Assembly: GCA_002478505.1 (NCBI GenBank) | Contig: DLOP01000037.1 | Location: 36,588 to 42,285, forward strand | Direction: 5' to 3' | From: Lachnospiraceae bacterium UBA7481 | GTDB taxonomy: Bacteria; Bacillota; Clostridia; Lachnospirales; Lachnospiraceae | DNA length: 5,698 bases | Shown here: one piece after another, positions 1 through 5,693 of the stretch | Position numbering within the stretch: the first letter of the stretch is position 1 | Layout: each line of letters begins with the position of its first letter | Made by a program: the position numbers and the translations under genes | Notes under the pieces: model-generated | What the model was told of the DNA's origin: nothing | Databases searched by the model: none | What the model saw: the letters and a program-made list of their open reading frames with translations, nothing else

Positions 1-43
1 TTTGAAACATAGATGCACAAACAAAGAGTTATGTAAGCCGGAC
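1..43 (+). repeat. Intergenic repeat, left copy (cut by window edge)
   Basis: Positions 24-43 read AAGAGTTATGTAAGCCGGAC, and the exact reverse complement of all 20 bases lies at 5611-5630. Similarity continues to the left at unchanged spacing: positions 1-23 match the reverse complement of 5631-5653 at 15 of 23 positions, including a shared TTTG-AACATA-AT pattern. The visible element is thus at least 43 bases and probably extends beyond the window. To the right of 43 the similarity stops. This copy lacks the second arm (ACATAACTCTT) that makes the right copy a hairpin. It ends 36 bases before the peptidase start codon. Function is unknown; it could be the tail of an upstream gene's terminator, a dispersed repeat, or a binding site. 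Confidence 0.7.
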
Positions 44-79
44 TAAATTTTTGTAAAATGGGTTGTAGAGGAGGACAGT

Positions 80-3001
80 ATGAGCATTACAGATCTAACT
101 ACTTACGAGGTGATTGAAAAGAGAAGGATCGAAGATATCAATTCGATGGGGTATCTTTTGAAACATAAGAAATCAGGCGCACGCATTGTTGTCTGCGAAA
201 ATGATGACAATAATAAAGTATTCTATATCGGATTTCGGACGCCGCCCAAGGACAGCACAGGCGTTGCCCATATCTTAGAGCATTCCGTGCTATGCGGATC
301 AAAGCGATTTCCGGCAAAGGATCCATTTGTGGAGCTGGCAAAGGGTTCGCTGAATACCTTTTTAAACGCAATGACTTATCCCGATAAAACTGTCTATCCG
401 GTGGCAAGCTGCAACGATCAGGATTTTAAGAATCTGATGCATGTATATATGGATGCGGTTCTGTATCCGAATATCTATAAGGAGGAGAAGATTTTCCGGC
501 AGGAAGGCTGGCACTATGAAATGGAAGATGCGGATGCGCCGCTGACTATCAACGGCGTTGTCTATAATGAAATGAAAGGCGCATTTTCTTCGCCGGATGA
601 TGTCCTGGATCGTGAGATCTTTAATTCGCTTTATCCCGATACCGCCTACGGCGTGGAATCCGGCGGCGCACCGGAGAATATTCCGGATCTGACGTATGAG
701 GAATTTCTGGATTTCCACAGGCAGTATTACCATCCGTCCAATTCTTATATTTATCTTTATGGTGACGCCGATATGGAAGAACGCCTTCGCTGGCTGGATG
801 AGGAGTATCTGGGCGCATATGACGCCATCAGTGTCGATTCCTTTCCGGGAAAACAGAAGCCCTTTGAAGAGCGGCTGATGCTGAAGAAAGAATTTCCGAT
901 CTCCGAGGAAGAAAATGAGAAAGACAATACGTATCTTTCGTATAACGTCATGGTGGGGGACGTATTGGACAGGGAGCTGTATCAAGCGTTTCAGGTGATT
1001 GATTATGCGGCGGCAGGCGCGCCGGGCACTCCGGTAAAGCAGGCGCTGATCGATGCCGGGATCGGTACGGATGTTTACAGTGTATATGAGAATGGTATTT
1101 ATCAGCCGTATTATAGTATCATAGCGAAAAATGCCAATGCGGAAGATGAGGCGGAGTTTATTGCCATCATTGAGGAGCAGTTTGCAAAGATCGTAAAGGC
1201 TGGATTTGATAAGAATGCGCTCCTTGCGGGATTAAATTCTCTGGAATTCCGCCACAGGGAAGCCGATTACGGTACGCATCCCAAGGGGCTGATGTATGGT
1301 CTGGGGATCCTTGACAGCTGGCTTTATGAGGATCGCGAGCCGTTCCTTCATATTGAGGCAAATGGGACATTTGCGGCGCTCAGGGAGAAGATCGATACAG
1401 GATATTTTGAAGCATTGGTAGAGAAATACCTGATTAAAAATCCGCATAAGACGATCCTTACTGTCGTACCGAAAAAAGGTCTTACGGCAAAGAAGGATGC
1501 GGAGCTGGCAAAGAAGCTTGCCGCCTATAAGGCTTCACTTTCGGAAAAAGAGATAACAGAGATCATAGAAAATGCCAAGGCGTTGAAGCAGTATCAGGGA
1601 ACGCCGGACAGCAGGGAGACGCTGCGTTGTATTCCGCGACTGAAACGGGACGACATTACGAAGAAAGCAGAACCGCTTACCAATGAACTGACCGAGATAG
1701 ACGGCGTCAGGACGCTTTTTCATAATATCGAAACAAACGGGATCGCCTATATCGGTCTTTTGTTTGATCTGAATAAGCTTCCGGCGGGTCTGTATCCTTA
1801 TATTGGATTATTAAAGGTTGTGCTTGGATATGTGGATACGGCAGCCTATTCCTATGAACAGTTAGGCTATGAGATCAATAAACAGACGGGCAATTTGTAT
1901 TCTGTCGTTCATCAGATGGCAAAAAATGGGGATATTGAAGAAATTGCCGCATATTATGAAATGAAGATAAGCGTTATGTATTCCAATATCAATGCGGGAC
2001 TGGCGCTGGCGGATGAGATCTTATTTACTTCCGTGATAGAGGATGAAAAGCGGCTTAAGGAGATCATCAGCGAGACGAAGTCAAGGATGCAGGCAAAGTT
2101 CATTTCCGCTGGGCATGCGGTGGCGGCAGGACGGGCGCTGTCTTATGCTTCTGCATATGGAAATATGAGCGACAATATTTCAGGACTTGGTTTTTATCAG
2201 TTTATTGAGAAGGCGGAAGCGGGATTTGAACAGCAGAAAGAAGAGATCATCAACAATCTGAAAGCTGCGATGAAATATATTTTCCGTAAAGATAATCTAA
2301 TGATCGACTTAACCGGTACAGCGGAAGCAAAAGAGCTGTTGCATGGAAAAATCAGCCCGCTGTTGCAGAAGCTTTCGGAGGAAGCGCTCCCTGAAACCCA
2401 TGATACGCCGGCAGTGGAGAAGAAGAATGAAGGACTGACCACATCCGCACAGGTGCAGTATGTCTGCCGCGCAGGAAATTACCGGAAACATGGTCTTGAC
2501 TATGTTGGTACACTCAGGCTGTTAAAGACAATTCTTGGCTACGAATATCTTTGGAGTGAGGTGCGCGTGAAGGGCGGAGCGTATGGCTGTATGAGCAGTT
2601 ATGGGCGTAATGGGGAGTCGTATTTTGTGTCATACCGCGACCCCAATTTAGAGCATACCATCGACGTTTATGAAAAAGCTGCGGAATTTGTGCGCGGATT
2701 TGAGGCGGATGAGGAAGTGATGACAAAATATATCATCGGTACGGTCAGTGAACTGGATATCCCGCTGACGCCCCGGGCAAGGGGCAGCCGCTCCATGTAC
2801 GCATATCTGAGCAACCTTTCCTATGAGGAGCTGCAGAAGGAGCGGGATGAGATCCTCGCGGCTTCCGAAGCGGATATCAGAAAACTCGGAGACTATATCG
2901 CCGCATTTTTGTCAGATGATAATCTCTGCGTCGTTGGTAATGAGGAGAAGATCAAGGAACAGAAAGATCTGTTCATGAATGTTGTGCCGCTGATCCACTA
3001 G
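80..3001 (+). CDS. M16C family zinc metallopeptidase (insulinase / presequence-protease-like)
   Basis: This is a 973-residue zinc endopeptidase of the pitrilysin/insulinase clan, subfamily M16C, whose members (PreP/PITRM1, falcilysin) degrade unfolded peptides inside a closed two-half chamber. The inverted zinc motif HILEH is at residues 64-68 (ligands H64 and H68, catalytic E67), and the third ligand is probably E164 in YNEMKGA, about 100 residues downstream as in PreP. Residues about 450-710 fit the M16C-associated linker domain. The C-terminal half has RVKGGAYG with R829 and Y835, the Arg/Tyr pair that clamps the substrate backbone, with the family's spacing. The length is normal for M16C. 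There is no signal peptide or membrane segment, so it should be cytosolic. AGAGGAGG at 67-74 sits 5 bases before the ATG. It lies 53 bases upstream of era with no terminator between them, so co-transcription is likely. The natural substrate is not evident; peptide recycling is inferred. Confidence 0.95.
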   Translation: MSITDLTTYEVIEKRRIEDINSMGYLLKHKKSGARIVVCENDDNNKVFYIGFRTPPKDSTGVAHILEHSVLCGSKRFPAKDPFVELAKGSLNTFLNAMTYPDKTVYPVASCNDQDFKNLMHVYMDAVLYPNIYKEEKIFRQEGWHYEMEDADAPLTINGVVYNEMKGAFSSPDDVLDREIFNSLYPDTAYGVESGGAPENIPDLTYEEFLDFHRQYYHPSNSYIYLYGDADMEERLRWLDEEYLGAYDAISVDSFPGKQKPFEERLMLKKEFPISEEENEKDNTYLSYNVMVGDVLDRELYQAFQVIDYAAAGAPGTPVKQALIDAGIGTDVYSVYENGIYQPYYSIIAKNANAEDEAEFIAIIEEQFAKIVKAGFDKNALLAGLNSLEFRHREADYGTHPKGLMYGLGILDSWLYEDREPFLHIEANGTFAALREKIDTGYFEALVEKYLIKNPHKTILTVVPKKGLTAKKDAELAKKLAAYKASLSEKEITEIIENAKALKQYQGTPDSRETLRCIPRLKRDDITKKAEPLTNELTEIDGVRTLFHNIETNGIAYIGLLFDLNKLPAGLYPYIGLLKVVLGYVDTAAYSYEQLGYEINKQTGNLYSVVHQMAKNGDIEEIAAYYEMKISVMYSNINAGLALADEILFTSVIEDEKRLKEIISETKSRMQAKFISAGHAVAAGRALSYASAYGNMSDNISGLGFYQFIEKAEAGFEQQKEEIINNLKAAMKYIFRKDNLMIDLTGTAEAKELLHGKISPLLQKLSEEALPETHDTPAVEKKNEGLTTSAQVQYVCRAGNYRKHGLDYVGTLRLLKTILGYEYLWSEVRVKGGAYGCMSSYGRNGESYFVSYRDPNLEHTIDVYEKAAEFVRGFEADEEVMTKYIIGTVSELDIPLTPRARGSRSMYAYLSNLSYEELQKERDEILAASEADIRKLGDYIAAFLSDDNLCVVGNEEKIKEQKDLFMNVVPLIH

Positions 3002-3038
3002 GCATTTGCGGCGGCTTACATTAAATACCGTTAAGGGG

Positions 3039-3046
3039 AGGAGAGG
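3039..3046 (+). promoter_or_regulatory. Ribosome binding site that fixes the era TTG start
   Basis: AGGAGAGG lies 8 bases before TTG at 3055. The next in-frame ATG, at 3067, is 20 bases away, too far for this site, so the TTG is the better start. Confidence 0.6.
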
Positions 3047-3054
3047 TCAGAGAC

Positions 3055-3969
3055 TTGCAGGAACAGATGAAATCCGGGTTTGTTGCGTTGATTGGCAGAC
3101 CAAATGTAGGAAAGTCAACATTAATGAACCGGCTGATCGGACAGAAGATTGCCATTACGTCGCCGCGTCCGCAGACGACAAGAAACCGTATCCAGACGGT
3201 CTATACAGAGGAACGCGGACAGATCGTGTTTGTAGATACTCCCGGCATCCATAAGGCAAAGAACAGGCTGGGCGATTATATGATGAATATTGCGCGTCAG
3301 TCAATGCGGGATGTTGATGTGATCTTGTGGCTGGTGGAGCCCTACGGCGAGATCGGGGAAGGGGAACAGCATATCCTGACACAGTTAAAAAACATTAAGA
3401 TACCGGTGATCTTAGTCATCAATAAGATCGATACAGTGAAGAAGCCGGAGCTGCTGAAGTATATAGACGCTTACCGCAGGGTATATGATTTTGCGGAGAT
3501 CATACCGCTGGCGGCGCTTACCGGTGAAAATACACAGGATCTCCTGGATACCCTGTATGGATATCTTCCGGAAGGACCGTATTTCTTTGATGAAGATACG
3601 GTGACAGACCAGCCGATGCGGCAGATCGCTGCAGAGCTTATAAGGGAGAAGGCGTTGCGGAATCTTGAAAAAGAGATCCCGCATGGGATCGCAGTGGTCA
3701 TTGAAAAGATGGAATACCGCAAAGGCGGAAAAGGAATTTATGATATTGAAGCGACCATAATCTGCGAACGGGACAGCCATAAAGGCATCATCATCGGGAA
3801 AGGCGGCGCGATGCTTAAAAAGATCGGCAGCCTTGCAAGACCGGAAATAGAAGATATGCTGGAGGCGAAGGTGAATCTGAAACTGTGGGTCAAGGTCAGG
3901 AAAGACTGGCGCGACAGCGAACTTTACATTAAGAATTTCAGCTATCGTAAGGAGGAAGATCTTTCATAA
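3055..3969 (+). CDS. era: GTPase Era
   Basis: Era is an essential GTPase that binds the 3' end of 16S rRNA and helps mature the 30S ribosomal subunit. The protein has 304 residues, close to the usual 300. G-domain motifs are in order: G1 GRPNVGKS at 14-21, the Era-typical PQTTRNR switch I region at 39-45, G3 DTPG at 61-64, G4 NKID at 123-126, and G5 near 152-156. G5 reads AALTG where SAL is usual, so the normally conserved Ser is Ala. The C-terminal KH RNA-binding domain carries IIIGKGG (GxxG, residues 248-251) followed by an MLKKIG helix. Translation starts at TTG, which matches the ribosome binding site spacing better than the ATG at codon 5. It follows the peptidase by 53 bases and precedes a yqzL-like gene and recO, the conserved Firmicutes order. 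Confidence 0.97.
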   Translation: MQEQMKSGFVALIGRPNVGKSTLMNRLIGQKIAITSPRPQTTRNRIQTVYTEERGQIVFVDTPGIHKAKNRLGDYMMNIARQSMRDVDVILWLVEPYGEIGEGEQHILTQLKNIKIPVILVINKIDTVKKPELLKYIDAYRRVYDFAEIIPLAALTGENTQDLLDTLYGYLPEGPYFFDEDTVTDQPMRQIAAELIREKALRNLEKEIPHGIAVVIEKMEYRKGGKGIYDIEATIICERDSHKGIIIGKGGAMLKKIGSLARPEIEDMLEAKVNLKLWVKVRKDWRDSELYIKNFSYRKEEDLS

Positions 3970-4019
3970 GGAATTATCTACCAGTATATATTTACTGCAA
4001 TTCCAAATCCTATCTATAT

Positions 4020-4056
4020 AGCAGAAAGGCAGCCGGACAAACGCAGCCTGTCTGCT
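4020..4056 (+). other. Imperfect hairpin in the era-yqzL gap
   Basis: AGCAGAAAGGC (4020-4030) can pair with GCCTGTCTGCT (4046-4056), giving ten pairs and one A-G mismatch around a 15-base loop. No T-run follows; the next bases are CAGGTAAAAG and then the yqzL ribosome binding site at 4071. It is therefore not a standard intrinsic terminator. It could be an mRNA processing or stabilising structure or a partial attenuator, or it could be chance. It occupies the largest gap inside the era-recO unit (3970-4083), which otherwise contains nothing I can identify. Confidence 0.35.
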
Positions 4057-4070
4057 CAGGTAAAAGTAAG

Positions 4071-4076
4071 AGGAGG
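4071..4076 (+). promoter_or_regulatory. Ribosome binding site that fixes the yqzL-like TTG start
   Basis: A perfect AGGAGG lies 7 bases before TTG at 4084. The in-frame ATG two codons later, at 4090, is 13 bases away, which is longer than optimal. An ATG at 4077 abuts the site but is in another frame. Confidence 0.6.
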
Positions 4077-4083
4077 ATGGGCT

Positions 4084-4275
4084 TTGGGCATGGACAGGGA
4101 TGCTTATTGGAATGATTTTGTGAAAAGCGGAAAAGTGGAAGATTATCTTAGATATGCCGGATATGAAGTAAAGGCTTCGTCGTCGGAAGATACGGATGAA
4201 CAGGTGAAAGGGCATGCAGGAGTTTATCACGACAATGGGGATGGTGCTGAAGGCAGAGCCTATGGGGGAATATGA
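4084..4275 (+). CDS. yqzL: YqzL-like small protein of the era-recO locus
   Basis: This gene encodes a 63-residue protein of unknown function. Its N-terminal third (AYWNDFVKSGKVEDYLRY, residues 7-24) shows the W-x2-F-x2-(S/T)G-x2-x-YL-x-Y pattern that I associate with the YqzL-like family encoded between era and recO in Bacillus and clostridia. The rest is acidic and Gly-rich with low complexity (SSSEDTDEQ, then a Gly/Asp-rich tail), probably disordered. There is no signal peptide, membrane helix or cysteine. The last 62 bases (4214-4275) also encode the first 20 codons of recO in another frame, so the Gly-rich tail may be shaped by recO rather than by its own function. The start is TTG at 4084, or possibly ATG at 4090. 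Family assignment rests on position plus the short motif. The close linkage suggests translational coupling with recO. Confidence 0.7.
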   Translation: MGMDRDAYWNDFVKSGKVEDYLRYAGYEVKASSSEDTDEQVKGHAGVYHDNGDGAEGRAYGGI

Positions 4276-4864
4276 CAGACGTGTCGTATTGCTTACAAAA
4301 GACCGTGGGAAGATTTCTGCATTTGCCAGAGGGGCGAGAAGGCAGGGGAACCGGCTTTCGGCATCGACGGATCTATTTGCCTTTGGAGAATTTAAGCTGT
4401 ATCCGGGAAAGAATTCCTATACAATCACCGATGCGGCGATCAGCAATTATTTTGAGGGATTTCGTGATCAGCTTAACGAAGCCATGTACGGTATGTATTT
4501 TCTGGAGGTCATGGATTATCAGACCAGAGAAAACAATGATGAAAGGGAAATGCTGAAGCTATTATATCAATCCTTGCGCGCCGTACTGCATGATGCCTAT
4601 GATAACCGTCTGGTACGGGTGATCTTTGAGATCAAGACGATGGCGCTGATGGGGGAATTTAACCAGATGCTGGATGAGAATAAATACCGGCCGGGTACGC
4701 TATATGCAGTGGATTACATAGTGAGACATAGGGTGGAGGAGCTGTTTCAATTTTCCGTAAAGGAAGAAATTTTAAAGGAGCTTGTTACGATAAGCAGGGA
4801 AGAAAAAGCGCTTCGCTGGAATCATGGATTTAAAAGTGAGGAAATGCTTGCAATTATTGACTGA
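4214..4864 (+). CDS. recO: DNA repair protein RecO (zinc-finger-less type)
   Basis: RecO is the mediator that, with RecR, loads RecA onto SSB-coated single-stranded DNA and can anneal complementary strands. The protein has 216 residues. Residues 8-80 (GMVLKAEPMGEYDRRVVLLT, then KISAFARGARR) match the N-terminal OB-fold domain. Residues about 85-215 match the helical C-terminal domain and end in FKSEEML, the typical family tail. Many RecO proteins are about 240-250 residues long and have a four-cysteine zinc-binding insertion after the (N/M)GE segment. Here GEF at 147-149 is followed directly by a short linker, and the whole protein has no cysteine. The missing insertion explains the short length, so this is not a truncation. 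The chosen ATG gives the usual few residues before GMVL and has AGGTG at 4202-4206 upstream. It overlaps the yqzL-like gene by 62 bases, so coupled translation is likely. Confidence 0.93.
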   Translation: MQEFITTMGMVLKAEPMGEYDRRVVLLTKDRGKISAFARGARRQGNRLSASTDLFAFGEFKLYPGKNSYTITDAAISNYFEGFRDQLNEAMYGMYFLEVMDYQTRENNDEREMLKLLYQSLRAVLHDAYDNRLVRVIFEIKTMALMGEFNQMLDENKYRPGTLYAVDYIVRHRVEELFQFSVKEEILKELVTISREEKALRWNHGFKSEEMLAIID

Positions 4865-4874
4865 AAAGTATAAT
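4848..4874 (+). promoter_or_regulatory. Possible weak promoter at the end of recO
   Basis: A perfect -10 hexamer TATAAT lies at 4869-4874, just after the recO stop. The only -35-like sequence at a near-usable distance is TTGCAA (4848-4853), with a 15-base spacer, shorter than the 17 preferred. A second -10-like TAGAAT at 4952-4957 has no good -35. Either could start transcription toward the lipoprotein, but the region is AT-rich and such matches arise easily. Confidence 0.2.
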
Positions 4875-4894
4875 GTATAAGAGAGGCTGCGATC

Positions 4895-4939
4895 ATGAAT
4901 CAAAAGCGGATGTGCGTCCATATTATTATGTTTAAATAG
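4895..4939 (+). CDS. Possible 14-codon leader ORF before the lipoprotein
   Basis: ATG at 4895 opens a 14-residue frame (MNQKRMCVHIIMFK) ending with TAG at 4937-4939. AGAGAGG at 4880-4886 is well placed, 8 bases upstream. The peptide resembles nothing I know and has no run of a single amino acid of the kind used in classical attenuation. It lies 53 bases before the lipoprotein ATG. A start with a plausible ribosome binding site may be chance, so I give it low weight. Confidence 0.2.
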   Translation: MNQKRMCVHIIMFK

Positions 4940-4992
4940 ACAAAAACATTATAGAATAGTAATAGTAAGATAAATGATCAGGAGATAGCTAT

Positions 4993-5589
4993 ATGAGTGG
5001 GAAAAAGAAACATTGGATTTTGGCGGTGATGCTGGTATGCATGATGGGATTGGCGGGATGTGAATCCGATCAGGCGGAATTTACAAAAAGCGGGATTGAA
5101 GTTTCTGAAGATAATACCATAAGCGCATTTATTATCGAGAATTTTACGGCGGATTATTATCAGATGGAGGAGTTGAAGCAGTTTGTGGCGGAGGATGTTG
5201 CAAACTATAATACGGAGCTCGGAAGCACTGCGGTGACTGTGGGGGAAGCTTCCATGGAAAACGGAACCATACGCCTGAATCTTGCGTTCCAAAATTTTGA
5301 TGCATATAACGGCTATATGCCGGAGGAAGTATTTATAGGTGATTTACAGGGGGCATATGATAGAGGATATAATTTTGAACGCACGTTAAATACCGCAGGA
5401 AAAGACGGGCAGACCATCGCAAGGGCGGATCTTATGAATATGGGGAATTCCAAAGTGATCGTAGTGACCGGGGATCTCTGCGTCAGATGTCCGTCGAAGA
5501 TCTTATATTATTCCACGGGGATGACGCTGCTGGACAGTCGGACGGTCAGCGCGGATACAGCGGGAAATTATTTTATCATATATAAATAA
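4993..5589 (+). CDS. Uncharacterised lipoprotein
   Basis: This is a 198-residue predicted membrane-anchored lipoprotein of unknown function. It has a short basic N-region (KKK at 4-6), a hydrophobic core at about 8-21, and the lipobox LAGC ending at Cys23, so signal peptidase II should cleave before Cys23 and leave a mature protein of 176 residues on the outer face of the membrane. The mature part is acidic at first (residues 23-75) and then reads as mixed alpha/beta: a helical stretch with YYQMEELKQFVAEDVANY, and beta-like segments including VFIGDLQGAYDRGYNF and KVIVVTGDL. I have an impression of similar lipoproteins in Lachnospiraceae but cannot name a family. CVRC at 163-166 is a CxxC pair close to the C-terminus. 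AGGAGA at 4980-4985 is 7 bases before the ATG. There is no enzyme motif I recognise. It follows recO by 128 bases and may be a separate unit. Confidence 0.85.
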   Translation: MSGKKKHWILAVMLVCMMGLAGCESDQAEFTKSGIEVSEDNTISAFIIENFTADYYQMEELKQFVAEDVANYNTELGSTAVTVGEASMENGTIRLNLAFQNFDAYNGYMPEEVFIGDLQGAYDRGYNFERTLNTAGKDGQTIARADLMNMGNSKVIVVTGDLCVRCPSKILYYSTGMTLLDSRTVSADTAGNYFIIYK

Positions 5590-5597
5590 AGGTAATT

Positions 5598-5633
5598 GCG
5601 AAAGAGTTATGTCCGGCTTACATAACTCTTCGC
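5598..5633 (+). terminator. Strong hairpin after the lipoprotein gene, probable terminator without a clear U-tract
   Basis: GCGAAAGAGTTATGT (5598-5612) pairs with ACATAACTCTTCGC (5620-5633): 14 base pairs, one bulged A, and a 7-base loop CCGGCTT. It starts 8 bases after the lipoprotein stop, the right place for a terminator. On the + strand the stem is followed by CTGAAAATAT, not a T-run. On the - strand it is followed by a mixed pyrimidine stretch (AATTACCTTTATTTA), a weak tail for a convergent gene beyond the window. The loop and 3' arm contain the repeat core shared with position 24-43. Confidence 0.5.
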
Positions 5634-5653
5634 CTGAAAATATATGTTCCAAA
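5611..5653 (-). repeat. Intergenic repeat, right copy (inverted relative to the left copy)
   Basis: Read on the - strand, this segment aligns without gaps to positions 1-43: 20 of 20 identical bases in the core (5611-5630) and 15 of 23 in the flank (5631-5653). In this copy the core forms one side of the hairpin at 5598-5633, and the flank forms one arm of the hairpin at 5635-5693. The two copies bracket the whole peptidase-era-yqzL-recO-lipoprotein block in opposite orientations. Confidence 0.7.
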
Positions 5654-5693
5654 AACATCATAAATGAAATCATTTTTGGAACATATATTTTCA
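5635..5693. repeat. 21-bp perfect inverted repeat (AT-rich hairpin)
   Basis: The arm at 5635-5655 (TGAAAATATATG then TTCCAAAAA) is the exact reverse complement of 5673-5693, separated by a 17-base loop. It begins one base after the preceding hairpin. The stem is long but AT-rich, and no GC-rich stem plus T-tail is present in either direction before the window ends five bases later. It could be a bidirectional terminator, the terminal structure of a small non-autonomous element, or part of the same composite repeat whose left copy begins at position 1. Confidence 0.75.

Noticed and set aside
1..66. Promoter for the peptidase gene (TTGAAA at 2-7, TAAAAT at 54-59)
   Set aside because: The hexamers are 46 bases apart, and neither has a partner at usable spacing. 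Transcription probably enters from upstream or uses a site I cannot identify.
362..985. A 207-codon open frame on the - strand inside the peptidase gene
   Set aside because: It lies wholly antisense to a clear M16C gene and its translation is rich in Ile, Arg and His runs with no domain. It is an antisense shadow of the codon use.
3982..3997. CAGTA-TATATT-TACTG hairpin after era
   Set aside because: It has only five base pairs, with neither a GC-rich stem nor a T-tail; this is expected by chance in AT-rich DNA.
4272..4556. A 94-codon + strand frame inside recO
   Set aside because: It overlaps the conserved OB-fold region of recO in another frame, has no plausible ribosome binding site and no recognisable domain.
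4214..4864. recO as a truncated or frameshifted pseudogene because of its short length
   Set aside because: Both domains and the family's C-terminal FKSxE tail are present. The shortness is explained by the missing cysteine module.
4869..4953. TATAATGT (4869-4876) and ACATTATA (4946-4953) inverted repeat
   Set aside because: It is an eight-base, all but one A/T match across a 69-base gap in AT-rich DNA and does not extend. It is likely coincidence.
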